This document shows positions 10,901-23,366 of a stretch of DNA of 64,000 nt, piece after piece. The number at the start of each line of letters is the position of its first letter. Within the stretch, counting starts at the first letter, position 1. The notes beneath the pieces were generated by a model, which was not told where the DNA came from, did no database searches, and saw only the letters and a program-made list of their open reading frames with translations. The stretch is taken from assembly GCA_019009955.1 (NCBI GenBank), contig CM032229.1:7794001-7858000 (forward strand), written 5' to 3'. The position numbers and the translations under genes were made by a program. Source of the stretch: Riptortus pedestris (taxonomy: Eukaryota; Arthropoda; Insecta; Hemiptera; Alydidae).

Positions 10901-11497
10901 TATTTCGCATAATGAAAGTCTTTTGAAAAAAACAATTAGGAATATAAGCATGAGAGTAGAAGTGTCCATTTAAGGCTGAAAACTAAAATGTCCAAATATC
11001 TCTGTTATTATTCATGATAGAGAAACATAACATATAAAAACATTGTTGTGTATTAACGACCTTGATCTTTAGTATTACATATGACGTTTAAATATCACCT
11101 AACGATCAAACAAAAATTGCAACCACTAGAGCAGATATGGGCAACCTTTGACATGTTGCGGGACAAACTTTAGTGTGTGTAGTGTAAATAAGTCCGCGGA
11201 CCGCTTTTAGATGTAGTGCATTTTAAAGTAGTGTTCATCATTTTTAACGATAGATATCAGGCATGAAATTATACGACAATGTAATTATAATATAATGTAT
11301 TAAAATAACCGAATGAAATGAAAAAAAATGAGCACAACATTATAATTAAATCGTAAAATTAAGAATATATATATTGTTTTGAACGGGCCTCATTTTCGCC
11401 ATCTCCTTGGGAGGATTGTTGAGCATTTGAAGAAACTTTTCAAAATTGTGTCATGAGTACAACCTCAATAGCGATTTTCTGACGGGAAATCTGCTAG
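10900..11497 (+). mobile_element. H element, long subtype, interrupted by a hAT fragment
   Basis: GCATAATGAAAGTCTTTTG, the CGATCAAACAAAAATTGC block (11103-11120) and CCACTAGAG are followed by the hAT fragment. The copy then resumes with ATTGTTTTGAACGGGCCTC, ending GGGAAATCTGCTAG at 11497 with a mutated palindrome. Confidence 0.75.
11132..11365 (+). mobile_element. hAT MITE, half element nested in an H element
   Basis: Starts CAGATATGGGCAACCTTTG, a hAT-type terminus, followed by GTCCGCGGACCGC and TTTTTAACGATAGATATCAG, shared with the complete copy at 46.3-46.7 kb. The other terminus is missing. Confidence 0.7.
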
Positions 11498-11988
11498 AAT
11501 AAAAATAAATATTGTAAAAATGAAAACTTATATAGAATTCAGAACAAACTTGAATTATTTCGTCACAGAAATAAAATATATAAGCCTAATTTATTTATTT
11601 TTTCATATTACATCATAAAGCGTTTCGGGATTTTTTGGATTATTTTTAATTTCAGAAATATGAATAGAAACATTCTAAAGACTGAATACGGAAAATTACT
11701 AATAGCTCGACTAATTTTAAAGTTAGGGAAAGAAATGAACATTTTCAAAATCCTTACTCCTCGGAGAATTTTAACACTTAAAATATGAAAAGTTTTCATT
11801 TTTACAAGAATTTCATCATTCTCTTGTCATGAGTTCCCTTTTGGGAACAAAGTTGTTTTAACACGAATACTATTGTGGGTTGTAAATAGAAATATATCCC
11901 AGACAGGAACTTGAAAAGTAAGTGAGAACTCTTACCGGGGTTCTGAAAAAAATTATCTTTATTGGACTTCTGGAACATTTCAAACATC
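11498..11988. other. Unassigned AT-rich DNA
   Basis: Only chance-looking open frames. Confidence 0.5.
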
Positions 11989-11989
11989 A

Positions 11990-13005
11990 TGATGCGTGGC
12001 TGAGTAATTCGGTTTCAGCGAGAAGATGTCTATTATTTCTGCAACAAATGATTTTCTGGAGGATATAATTCATTCTCTGGATAGAAAATGGAGAAATCTG
12101 AGTGTAAATGGATCATTTGCTTATTTAACTAAGTAGTTTATGAAATACTACTGAAGAGGCATTGCTCATGAACTTTTTCGTTCTTATCTATCTAACCGTA
12201 AACAGAAATAAGAAGTTGATGTCAGATCAGTGTATATAAAACTATTTCAGAATTGCACACGATTACATGCGGTGTTCCCCAAGGTTCAATATTAGGTACA
12301 TTACTATTTTTAATACGTATATAAACGGCCTTCCTGCTAACCTATAACCAACAAAATCTTTTCTTTATGCTTGCGAAACCAGTATAATTATAAAAGGTAC
12401 AAACCCAGAAAAACTGAAACAAGATGGCTCAGTTACTATTAAATCATTATCTGATTGGTTAATGGTTAATAAGCTAGCTAAGGACGTATAAAAAACAAAT
12501 ATTCTTGATTTCAGTAAAAATTTCTCACATTCATAGGAGTGATATGTATGAATAATCAGGACATTTTACCATTCTGCTGGTTCAGTCATATAGAAGAATT
12601 AATTAAGAAACGAAAGCAGGTTTGCTTCTTATTAAGATGTATTAAGAAATATCTTCCAAAGGAAATTCTTTTTCTATTATACCATGGTTATTTCCTTATA
12701 TGCATAACATATGGCGCTATACTTTGGGGTAACTCCAAAAGTCATATTTTAATATTTAAATTGCAGAAGAGAACAATAAGGTTTATATTCAAAAGTCGAG
12801 AGAATCCTGTCGTCCACGTTTAGAGGAACCATCGGCCATGATTATGTTATGTACCAAACAATATTATTTGTGTAACAAAAAATAAACTTGTTTTACAAAA
12901 ACTCTATTACACATCATTACAAAACAAGATGCAAGACTATTCTTCAAACCCTCAGCCTCAAACATAAAAACCAAATAAATTATGTCTTTATGTTGGATAA
13001 TATAA
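11990..13005 (+). mobile_element. LINE-B reverse transcriptase remnant
   Basis: A non-LTR retrotransposon ORF2 fragment. In order: an FGF-type motif region near 12009; RGIAHELFRSYLSNRKQK (about 12155-12210); the RT motif CGVPQGSILG (12268-12297); and, in another frame, the active-site box as YACE (12366-12377) where YADD is expected. A finger-to-thumb segment (KSLSDWLMVNKLA) and then IKKYLPKEILFLLYHGYF and HILIFKLQKRTIRFIFK (to 12810) follow. Several frameshifts and stops and the loss of both active-site Asp residues make it inactive. It is related to 9.2-9.95 kb. Confidence 0.85.
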
Positions 13006-16000
13006 AAGTAAGTAGATACAATGGTGTAATCTTATAAGTAGTACTTTTGAAAAAAGAAAATCTTTAAAAGTCAACTGATAAAACCATATTATCAACTAAT
13101 AACACCCGAAAATAATTACTAAAATGTTTAAGGTTTAATGATTTTTCAACAAGTAGAAAAAAAGAACCCAATTCCCCGCCATTAAAATAATAATTCATTG
13201 AAAAACAGGTAAATGGCACATTGTATTTATACTCTTCCATCGCAGTTCGGCTTCAGCGAAGATTTGGAAGAGTTTTTCTGTAATTCTTACACGCGAGCAA
13301 CCTCAAAAGTTACTTTCTCTAAACAAAATCTATTACAAGCATTGTTCTTCCCATTTTTCAGAACACAACGCTTCTCGTTATTGTACGTTTAAATTGAAAT
13401 TTATTATAAAATACTAAATGCGATCACCCAATTCTAATACTTCCACGTGGAGCCTACACGGCCACTCCTAACAAAATAATCTTTTCGACATTTTTGAATT
13501 AATTTATTTATAATACTTTTAATTTTATTTTGATGAACTTAATTTAAAATGACTTCAATTGAAAGTAGTATACCATATTTCCGTTCCAAAAAATGTGAAA
13601 AAACATACTTTCAATAAATTATGTTTTGGTTTAGGTCTATAACTTTTCATTTAAATAGTTCTATATCATTTTTTTTTGTAGCTCTAATAGGTGCAAAGAA
13701 ATGTTGCAGTTTTATATTTGACCCACCTTTAAACCCTCCTTAAACTCGTCCTTAGTCGATTATGATCAAGAAGTGTATAACTGGAAGTTATATAACAGTC
13801 ATAAATTAAAAAAATCATTATCCTTTTAGAGTTATGTGACGGCGTGGACCATTTTTTAAAGGTACAAAATTAAAATATTCTATTTGTGAAAAATCTATCT
13901 ATTCAACCATTAAAAAAACATTATTTATATACAAGTAATTTTTACAAGTTCTTCTTTTGCTTGTTTGAAAAATGAGCTAAAAACTATAGGCATTCTCACA
14001 TTTCTGATCGAAGGAGTTTAACTATTAACTACATGTGTCTTATTAGAATTCGTGTAATTTCGTGTTATGGTATGACTGCTATTATAAAATGAAGCAGTTA
14101 TGGAATAATGACTGAATTACCTTGAATTGGTGCACTTAATTCACAGTTTCCTGAAAATCTTTTTATCAGCCGAATATTTATCCAAATGGTAAAAAGGGTA
14201 ACTTCTTTGCGGCGTGATATGTTCTTACTTCCCAGTCAGTTTCTGACTATAGAGAATTTCTTAAAGCAAAATCTTCAGGTAAATTTAAATATTTCGTACA
14301 ATGTTTTTAATCCATTTGTCAAAAACAATGCCAGTAGCTCTGCCAGATTCCAAGACTATATGTCAATATAATAATCATTGTTATTATTATTGTTATTTAT
14401 TATACTGTGCAGTGATTGGCTTTCTGCAGAATGAATTATTAAGTTTATTTATTGAATGTTAAAGAGAGTATTGTATATTGTTTTAAAATCCCCATTCTTT
14501 GGGTTAAATATAAATAATCATTACTTAAACAAATAATTAAGATACGCAAATTGATGCTTTGATTTAACAGTGAATTGACATTAAAAAAAATATTTTCACA
14601 TAAAAACTCAGAATAATGTTTGACGGCATCGGTCTAAAATAATTTGTGATAAGATGGGACAAGTTTCTCATCATTTATAAAGCTTTTCATTGTTTAATAG
14701 ATTTGCTTGTCAATAAATAAAAACAATTATTTTTAGAATTGTAATAAGATTGTTAATGAAACTCATTTATTGCATATAATTATTTAAATTGATGAATTTG
14801 ATAATATGTATTCTAAGAATTTGAACTATATTTTTAGCGAATGTATTATATAAGTATAAATGTAATTCAATAATTTGTAAAGAACTTAATTGACATAATT
14901 TAAAATTGTTTATAGAAAAAAGAATTATTTTATTATTGTTATTAAATATTCTATTGTTATGAAAACATTTAAGGGAAATAAACATATTTCATTTAATTTC
15001 ACAATATTTGTATAAAATTATATGAAAAATATTTTCTTCTTCTAAACGTAATTTCATTTCTGCCGTTTCCAAAAAAAACACAGCGATATGTATCTATTGA
15101 TTTGATGGCACAATCCAAGGCAGGAAAATAGCTCAAATTGAAAATGATCTTTTTACAATGAAATGTTTAGCTAGGTGAGTGTAACTAACGATCTATTTAT
15201 TTGGTTACCAAGGTCGTTTTGGGGATTCAATTAATTTTACATTTAATGTTCTTGAAATAAATTATTCTCCCCAACACCTTTCTGGATAATCAATATTTTC
15301 GAGTTTTTCTTACAGTAAAAGACATTTTTCAGAATAACATAATCATTTTTATAAACATTTAAAATCATCTTTTATGAATTAATAACACCATATTGTCTAT
15401 AAGATGTCTGTCATCTTACTTTTAATACTAAATGAGTCGATCCTGGCTTATTGTAGTCACATTATTTTTAGTTATGAAATTATATTATAACACAAGTTCT
15501 TAAAAATCCATTAAAACTTGTTTCCAATATATAAATACAATACTCCATACTTGTAAGAATGTAATCAGTATTAATAAGTCACTTTTTTTGAATATTAAAA
15601 AAATGAAGAAATAAACTCTATCTAAAGTCTGTAAAATGTTATAACACTCAACTGATGGTTCGAACTTTCGAAACTGGTTCAATTGGTTTTGTTAAACTTT
15701 CTGAGATTAATAAATTTCAAGTTGAAATATAAAATGAAAGCATTAGGTACTTCACAGGTAATTAAAATTAAATTAAGAAACTTGTTTCCAAGAGGTTTTT
15801 CAAATTATTATTTAAGTTGATTATTCATTCTTGCTTGTTTTCTCAGAAATGGCTTAAGTGATCAATATTATGTTTAGTCCTTGGCAGTACTTGTTTCAGT
15901 GTAATTTCATTATAACGCTGTATAAAATGTGATATAACTATTGTCTATGTATATTGAAATATTTACATAAATGTACTTGTATTTTACTTATTTTTATATA

Positions 16001-16291
16001 CTTATGTATTTTAAATAAATTCATAAATTCAAATGATAAATTATTGCTTTTCAATTAGTAAGTATTAGACATACATTTTGAAAATGATACCTCAGCATTT
16101 GAACATTGAATATCAGCATTATATAATGAATCTTAGGGAAGCTAAAATAATGTACTAGAGTTTTTCTAGAGTGTTTACCCTAGCCTAATAGTACATATAA
16201 AAAACGCAAAATTATTCTCATATTAAGAGTTAAATAAAGTTCTTCAGTGTGTCTGACTTAATGTTTATAAAATACTGAGTGACTGCCAACC

Positions 16292-16292
<1 letters not shown>
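13006..16292. other. Long AT-rich region, almost featureless
   Basis: Apart from the short dispersed motif at 13.72 kb, no gene, RNA or repeat is supported. A 61-codon frame at 14186-14371 has no recognisable motif and is probably chance. Confidence 0.55.
13720..13860 (+). repeat. Dispersed repeat R60 (copy 1)
   Basis: CCACCTTTAAACCCTCC, CTTAGTCGATTATGATCAAG and a following AACTGGAAG block match the copies at 23.57 kb, 47.94 kb and, inverted, 31.1 kb. Confidence 0.5.

Positions 16293-16347
<55 letters not shown>
16293..16347. repeat. (TA)n microsatellite
   Basis: About 27 TA repeats without a recognisable H-element flank. Confidence 0.95.
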
Positions 16348-16351
<4 letters not shown>

Positions 16352-16439
16352 TTATAATAATACTTTTTAAAAAATGAACTTCATCTAAACTAAACGTCTA
16401 AATGCCGCTAATCTGAATTGGCGCATCAATAAATAAGCT

Positions 16440-16560
16440 GACTTAACTCATTAAATAAAATCCATAGTTCCACCCCGGCTAGAAAAGGGTGGTAACCTGT
16501 AGATACCCGCCCCAATTAGCTTTCGTATCAAAACGTGGACGTTAATAAAAAATAAATAAG
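16440..16560 (+). mobile_element. SINE family S, 3' half
   Basis: ATTAAATAAAATCCATAG, GGCTAGAAAAGGGTGGTAAC, CTGTAGATACCCGCCCC and GGACGTTAATAAAAAATA match the body and tail of other copies; the tRNA-like head is missing. Confidence 0.75.
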
Positions 16561-16839
16561 CCCACAACCTATTTTATATATAGCATTAATAAATCATGTA
16601 TTCTGATGAAAAGAAAGGAATTAAGAAAATAATTTAGAAGAAGTAAACTTTATTAAAACTCTGTAAAATGCATAATACTTCACAGATGTTTTACATTTTT
16701 TCTGTTTTACGTACAGTTCAATATTCCACTAGATATTATGGGGCATGTATTATTAAAAGAATAAATAATGAAAAATTGTCCGTGATTGTTTTTTTTAGTA
16801 ATATATTCCTAAGAAATGTAATTTTTCAAGATTTGTTTG

Positions 16840-17520
16840 TTTCATAAGGTTTTAGGGCGAAAACCAACTAAATTATTATCGCCCTGTAGTATCTACAACT
16901 CTCGTTTTGGCTAAGTACCTACATTTTGAGAGTAAACTGTGTTTATGTAAATTGTTAATATTGTAATTTTTGTAAAATTGTATTGTAATTATATCCTCAT
17001 TTGTATCACCATTTTAAATTTAACAATATAAACGAGGATACAAAAAATTTGTAATTTAAAATTTCTTTATACAAATTAGTAATTTTCCTCACATTAAACA
17101 ATTTATCTATCCCTTTGGAGCCATCTCCAAGGGCCACTGCTATATTATTGCATTCGTTTCGAATATTTGTAAACGTATGGCATCCCATTAATATATGGTA
17201 GATAGTTAAATTTGTATTACACTTCCCACAAATCGGGGGTTGCTCTTTTGTCATAAGATAACCATGCGTAAATCTTGTGTGCCCAATTCGGAGTCTTCCT
17301 AGTACGACTTCATCTTTTCTGTTGTCTCTTGTCGATTACTTCCATGGACGGATGGTGGTTTTAATTGTTTTTAGTTTATTGTTCTGGGTTTAGTTCCACA
17401 TTCCGATTTTTTATCAATATCTTCTTTGAGTGGTTGATAGTGTTCTGCAGATGTAATTGTTGTTGAGGTGATGGAGTCGAGTTGGTGGGCTTCTCTGACA
17501 TTTACTTATTTCAACATTTA
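16840..17520 (-). mobile_element. LINE-C 3' fragment (Jockey-like ORF2 end)
   Basis: The minus strand reads NKLKTIKTTIRPWK, EVVLGRLRIGHTRFTHGYLM and PPICGKCNTNLTIYHILMGC, the typical post-RNase H end of a Jockey/X-type ORF2 with a Cys/His knuckle. The frame ends at 17006 and a 3' UTR continues to about 16840. A stop after RPWK and frameshifts upstream (about 17400) inactivate it. Confidence 0.85.
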
Positions 17521-17524
17521 CTTT

Positions 17525-18040
17525 ATGCTATTGGACTAATGTATCATGCTATTGGACGGGTTACTAAATAAATAAGGAAGAAATTACTTGATTTTTTTAT
17601 TTCATAATAACATTTACAAAACGCATTAATAAATATTTTTCTCAGAATAAAATAATTTAGACGATATAGGCTTCATAACTATATTGGATTCATATTATTC
17701 GATACATGGTTTAAAATTATTCTGTTTTGTATATGGTTGAATGTTTCAATACATATTAAAAATAATTTAACGAGATAAATAAAGGACATCATCAAACAAA
17801 TAAAGGAATGTGAATATTTCAATAATAAACAAAATACATGAATATAAAACGTAAATTCTAATTCAACCTTGTTTTTCTGGTAGTAGTTAATTAACTGAAA
17901 AATCCACCAATTATTGTCCTCCAATTCCACAACGTTTGGTTCTGATTTATTTCAAAATAAACAAGATGGGATCTTTTTCAAAATCATAAATGTCGTGTAG
18001 TAAAATAGTCTAAAAACTGTTTATTATTCACATTCACTTT
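17525..18040. other. Unassigned AT-rich DNA
   Basis: A tiny SINE-like remnant (TATGCTATTGGACGGGTTA) lies near 17540-17570; otherwise nothing recognised. Confidence 0.45.
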
Positions 18041-18165
18041 ATGCTACTAATGATAATTGGACGGGTTATCTACATGTTACTATCCTTCTCAAGGACTAAG
18101 GATTTTATTGAGTTCGTAACGAAATCCTTTTGCCGCCGCGCGAATCAACCTGATTTTGATCAGCG
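18040..18165 (-). mobile_element. SINE family S fragment
   Basis: TTGGACGGGTTATCTACATG and AAGGATTTTATTGAGTTCG are the body of the SINE on the minus strand; the head is lost. Confidence 0.6.
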
Positions 18166-18348
18166 GATCAACATCATCACTTGAAAACCTGAACTGCAAA
18201 AATGTTACGTAAATTTGCTAATATCTCATTTAACAACATATTTATATGAAATATAATCGCAGAGGTGGCACCCATTGGAACCAGTGATATATTTTCCACA
18301 ATGTCTTTAGCTTTAGATCATAGTCTAGCTACGCTGACACTAAAAATG

Positions 18349-19035
18349 TCCGTGACGCAGAGGCTGCGTTAAATAAGCATGTTTCCGACGTACGTCAAGT
18401 AATTGCATTTATCTCAAAACATAAAAGTTCAAAGAGAACAATATCGACAATGTTTATCAACAACCTCGTACATTACTTCCAATTATTTCAAAGTACAGGT
18501 GAATAATGTAACACAATTTTTAATATACCCTTGAAACAGAACATCAATAACAGTACAAAATCAGGAAAAATAAATCAGGATTTATGACTTTTTTTTGACA
18601 TACGACGTTGCTGATAAACACTGTAGATATTTGAAATTTCGGATCAAATAATGTTCTTCATAATATAACAGCTTATTGTTAATATGACATGAGTAGGAAT
18701 GGGACTTTACTGAACACCGACAACAAAAAGTGCACTAATCAAGATAACCTCAGTTAACAATCAAGATAATAAATAAACGTACATACTAACATTTATAGAA
18801 CATTGCATTTGGAATATGATTGACTCTATACAATTTCTCGATCCGACACATAATAACGGAGATATTTCGAATTTTCAGAATTTCCCCCTCTCACAGGTCC
18901 GATTTTAGCAAGTTAACGAACTTCATCATCATTTTTACGTAAAACGTTTAAATATCGAGTTTATAAAAAATGTTGAACGGAGCTCATTTTCTTTTCCCAG
19001 GTAAAATCGATGGACATTTGAAGAATTCTTTTGAA

Positions 19036-19087
<52 letters not shown>

Positions 19088-19336
19088 TGTGTGTGTGTGT
19101 TAACGCTGTAGCAGTCGCAATTTTTGTTTCCTCGCTAACAAACTAAATATTTATTAGTTTTATGTAAAAAGAAAGATCAAGTTCGTTAAAGGCAGAAATA
19201 TTATTAAAATATATATACATAATTCTCAACAGGCCCTATTTTCTCCTAGGATCGATGGAGATTTGGGAAAATGTTTTGAAAATCATATCATGAGTCCAAC
19301 CTCAATAGCTGGTTTTCCCTAAGGCTAATCTGCTAA
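18349..19336 (+). mobile_element. H element, long subtype, scrambled around (TG)n
   Basis: Starts CCGTGACGCAGAGGCTGCG after an A-rich flank and contains the long-subtype block. At 18968 the order breaks: GAACGGAGCTCATTTTC and GATGGACATTTGAAG lead into (TG)n at 19039-19100, followed by an inverted H segment (TTAACGCTGTAGCAGTCGC to GTTCGTTAAAGGC). A plus-oriented palindrome end (TAAGGCTAATCTGCTAA, 19336) then closes it. At least two copies are recombined at the microsatellite. Confidence 0.65.
19039..19100. repeat. (TG)n microsatellite
   Basis: About 30 TG repeats, in the position normally held by (TA)n in H elements. Confidence 0.95.
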
Positions 19337-19868
19337 TAGTGGCACAGTAATTATCACCTAATATTTTAAAATGATAATTTTGCATTTTATTATTATATTT
19401 CAGCAACTTTAGTGCTTAACTTACTATGTAATTACTCTGCATTACTAGGAATTGTTAATAATTAATAACAAAGATATTAATAAAAAATCTGTACACCCAT
19501 GTCCTGTGAAATTAAATAAACCAAATATTTGGTTGCATTCCGTTTCGGATTACGCAATTAGCCGTGGCAGCACAAAGTGGGCGATAATAAATGAATAACA
19601 TTGGAAATTATTTCATTTGAAACTGATATACGATATCTCCGTTCGAATGCAACGCAATTAAAAAGTCTTTTCATAACGAACAAAAAAGGTTCTGTACAAT
19701 TCATTTAATTTGTTTGAATCTCTACCGGCGAATATGGGAATTTCAGCAGATTTCCTCTAAGGAAAATCAATTCACCAATAGGCAATAAAAGCTTTATCAC
19801 ATTTTCTAGTAACTCTACACTGTCTTCCATCTTGGACCATATATTTTTTTAGCAGATACTTTTTTTGA
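19337..19868. other. Unassigned, with a SINE tail and an H end
   Basis: A SINE-like tail (GCAATTAGCCGTGGCAGC, GGGCGATAATAAATGAATA) lies at about 19552-19602 and an H palindrome-end remnant (CAGCAGATTTCCTCTAAGG) at 19743-19785, minus orientation. The rest is unrecognised. Confidence 0.45.
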
Positions 19869-20748
19869 TCAATATAACCTTATTAAAAAGTCTATTAATT
19901 CAAACGATATTCAAGCTGAATTTGTTGAATCAGAATTGGAATACAAAAGATGGTATCACCCTGCAAATTTCCAAATATATTAATATCAAGGAAATAAACC
20001 TTTTAAAACTGAAATATATACAGATGGGAGTAAAGATGGGACAAATATAGGCTGCGCATGTGTAATATTCATTGATCAGTAATTGACAGAGATACATAAA
20101 TTTAGACTGGGACACAACTGCACAAAAATTCAAGCAGAACAATATGCTATACTGGGAACCTTACAAAAAATACAAAACTGAACATACACAACAAAATACA
20201 CTCTGTGTATACACCGTACAACCTATGACCCGTTAACAACCCAAATCAGAGAACTTATAGCAGAATTAAATCATAATAGCATATATTTTTCATGGGTTAA
20301 AGCACATTCTGATAATTTTGGAAATGAATTGGCCGATAGAGCTGCTAAGTCTGCTTCAAAAGAATCCCAATTCCCAGAACGTTAGAATAAAATCTCCAAA
20401 GCCCACGTAAAATATATGTTAATAACTCATCTAACTGAAAAGTGGCAACAACAATGGACTGTAACTAATAAAGGACAACATTTAAATTTTTCATTCAAAA
20501 CATTAACAGATATTTCATCAGCAAATACATACAGACATAGGTACTTCTACAGGACACAATTAGTAACAGGACATAGTACACTAAATTCTTACTACCAACG
20601 ATTTAACATAAAAGACAACAATACTTGCCCCAGTGATTACTCAACTCCGCAATTATGCCAACACTTTATATACGATTGCAGACTATTGACTAACGAACGA
20701 CAGAAACTAAAACAAGACATTGAACAAAAGAAGGAAAATTTCCAATAG
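19869..20748 (+). pseudogene. LINE-A ORF2 C-terminus: RNase H and Cys/His knuckle
   Basis: One frame runs throughout: ELEYKRWYHPANF (19936-19974), then IYTDGSKDGTNIGCA with the first RNase H Asp (20023). AEQYAILGTLQKIQ follows with the catalytic Glu, then WVKAHSDNFGNELADRAAKS with the His and final Asp, then the tail with CPSDYSTPQLCQHFIYDC. Four in-frame stops (19981, near 20080, near 20179 and near 20383) show decay. The RNase H domain points to the I/R1/Jockey group. Confidence 0.9.
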
Positions 20749-21136
20749 ACCCAGAAAGAAGAAGACAAGTTATTTTCAAAATATAATAATGCTTTTAAAA
20801 TATTTGCAGAACATGCTTTTGATACAATTAATAGGTTGAATACTTATTATAGCTGATACAACTACTATACTTAAAATATTTATGGATATTCAATAATTCT
20901 TTTCTCTTTTTCTTTTTTAAGACTAATAATCTTCTCTTTATATGTTTTTTTTCATTTACCATTGGTATTATTAATTCTTTATATATAACTAATACTTTTG
21001 AAATAATTTATATATAAATTAATTTGTAATAAACTCCAAATGCATGTGGCATGCTAAATTGCATGGAACATGCACAAACAAATAAACGGCCTTCTTATAG
21101 AGTTACTATAGGAAGGAAACAAATAAATAAAATAAA
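19869..21136 (+). mobile_element. LINE-A fragment with RNase H domain
   Basis: The longest LINE-A copy, 5' truncated. It keeps ORF2 from just before RNase H to the stop, then a roughly 390-bp 3' UTR. The UTR has the GCATGTGGCATGC and GGAACATGCACAAAC blocks and ends AGTTACTATAGGAAGGAAAC plus a TAAA-type tail. The 3' end is shared with the copies at 2.5-3.05, 24.5-25.2 and 29.9-30.5 kb. An H palindrome-half follows at once. Confidence 0.88.
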
Positions 21137-21270
21137 TTATATATATATTCGAACGGATCTCATTTTGTCCTCTCCTGGATAGGATCGATGGACATTTGAG
21201 GAAATGTTTTGAAAATCGTGCCGTGAGAACAACCTCAATTGCTGATTTCTCTCAAAGGGAAATCTGCTAA
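21137..21270 (+). mobile_element. H element, palindrome half only
   Basis: ATTCGAACGGATCTCATTTT, CTGGATAGGATCGATGGAC and CTCAAAGGGAAATCTGCTAA (ends 21270). It begins at a short (TA)n right at the LINE-A tail; the other half is absent. Confidence 0.8.
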
Positions 21271-22010
21271 AAGAAGATAATTCAATAGAAATCAACTTTA
21301 TCTAAAGGTGGTTCATGTCTAATGTGGATTTGTAAGAAGTCGTCATATATGCCAGCTGAAAAGTTTATTGAGAGCTATTTCCCAGAAACCATTTAAGAAG
21401 ATGAAGTTGATAAAGACAGACGAGCCCAGACGTCAGTAATATATATCTTTAATGTATGTACTTTGAATATTCTGTATAAATATGGAATTAGAAATTTATA
21501 TAAGGATTTTTGTTATTACTTTATCGCATATTGGAAATGTGGTTTTTATCATTTTCCCCTAAGGATTAAATAAGCTGCATAAAGAAGATTATTTGATTTT
21601 GAACTGCGATACAGAGAGTGATTACCGTTTATATGTTCATATAATCCGGATTAATTCGAGTAGGCCTCTTTCTCTGCCTGCAGTGCTTTGCTGCGTTCAC
21701 TGTATTTGTTTGAATGAATGACCACATTATGGTAAGAAAAAGAGAGCTTATCTCACCGTATTTCAAAAACGTGTAGCTTTACAGAGGCATTGGAAAAAGT
21801 TTTTTTTTTTTTTTAAACGCCACAGTGCGTCATATTGCTGACAAATATAAAAAAATAATATGCCTTCCATTAGTTAGTTTTTTTTTTGTTTTGTTTTTTA
21901 TCTGAGACCCAGCATATCTGATTAGGATAGTATTAAGGTGGTGTAACCCACCGGGGGTGAGAATGATAGTTCCCCTTCTACTGAACTCATTAGTTAGTGT
22001 AGGAAAAACC
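21271..22010. other. Unassigned DNA
   Basis: Nothing supported. The 21880-22000 part faintly resembles 38.6-38.7 kb (both have a TTTGTTTTATG/ATC and TTAGGATAGTAT-like order), too weak to annotate. Confidence 0.4.
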
Positions 22011-22011
22011 A

Positions 22012-22165
22012 CGATATTTAACCTTTTCAGTCAACACTGAAGATCATATTTGTTACTGGTTGAAATTGGACCTGAAATAGTGGAGGTTTATTGAGGGGAT
22101 GCGAAAATTCGAAATATCTCCGTTATTATGAGTCGAATCGGTTTACCGTTTACGCTCTACAATTG
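22012..22165 (-). mobile_element. H element internal fragment, long subtype
   Basis: TTTTCAGTCAACACTGAAG, GACCTGAAATAGTGG and CGAAATATCTCCGTTATTAT match internal blocks; both ends are missing. Confidence 0.6.
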
Positions 22166-22598
22166 TTGTTTTATACATTTTTTTCTGTACAACTAAATCA
22201 GAATAAAAATAAGGATAAAGTTCCTTGATAACCTGAAATGAACACCATATATAAATATCACTAGCAAATGATATGAATGACATAAAAATTGGCTTGGTTA
22301 TTGGCTTAAGGTGGACAATAAACACATTGGATTGTATTATCGGGAGTTACACAAAGCACTACACAAGATCTCTTGGCCACTTACGCTTCAGACGTCGTCT
22401 TGGGTTTTCTGGAATATGGGCAGATGAAACTGATTGGACTAAAGGATTAGGATGTCCTGGAAGGAGAGAGTGGAATTTCTGATATCGGGATTTTGCGAGG
22501 CTATGGACAAAAGGAATGTTGAGGCCGTTATGGAGACAATTTGGATACGTAAAAAGGGGAATCTGTAATTTTGCGGAGTATTCTGGATTGGAGGGTTT
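22166..22598. other. Unassigned DNA
   Basis: A 69-codon frame (22273-22482) shows no motif; nothing else seen. Confidence 0.4.
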
Positions 22599-22599
22599 G

Positions 22600-22785
22600 G
22601 TCTTAGTTAACTTGAAAGTCTAGAGTCATGGGTACGATTTCCGCGCGGGTATTAAGAATTTATTTAGTGACGAACTCATTAAATAAAATCCGTGGTTCCA
22701 TTCTGGCCAGGAAATGATGGTATGCTGTGGATAGCCCTTCCCATTGAGCCATAGTTGGACAAATTTTACGTACATAAATAACTTC
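22600..22785 (+). mobile_element. SINE family S, diverged
   Basis: GTCTTAGTTAACTTGAAAG, then a B-box-like GGGTACGATTTCCGCG, ATTTAGTGACGAACTCATTA, AAATAAAATCCGTGG and a diverged body to the GGACAAATTTTACG tail. Confidence 0.65.
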
Positions 22786-23365
22786 TCTTTTCTTTTTTTT
22801 TATCCTCCGCATACGACATAAACGTCATGTTTTAGTTGCTTCATGTGGACCATCACAGTAGTTTATTTCTCGTAAAGGAAATCTTCTAAAAATGTTATGC
22901 ATCATGTATTTATCTAGAGGAAGTGGACCTCTATTGTGTCATGTTCATTTCGGCAATGAGATTGGTTTCCTAGTATCATCCACTATCCGGTCTGTAGATG
23001 TCTGACCTTCAATCCTCGAGCGAGACAAGGGAGATTGACTTACGACCATTTATCTTCTTTAGTGCAACAGATAATATATTAAGTTGGATATCCGTAGCTA
23101 CCCCATATTCCAGGAATGGTTTCCTTCCTTTATCTTTCTCTATTCGTTAGACTTTCCGGTACATACCCAGTATTGTGTGAACTGACTACACAGGAGTTGA
23201 ATAAGGTACATATAAGATGGTAAGAGAAACTCATCTGCCCGACATTATGGAAGATTTTACAAAATCTCAACAATTTAGGCTTCATTCGTCACAAGGACCC
23301 GATTTAAAAAGGACTTGGAATTTCATCTTCCCATGAAATGTTTAGACTTTATAGCACGTATGGGT
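22786..23365. other. Unassigned DNA
   Basis: No supported feature. Confidence 0.45.
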
Positions 23366-23366
23366 G

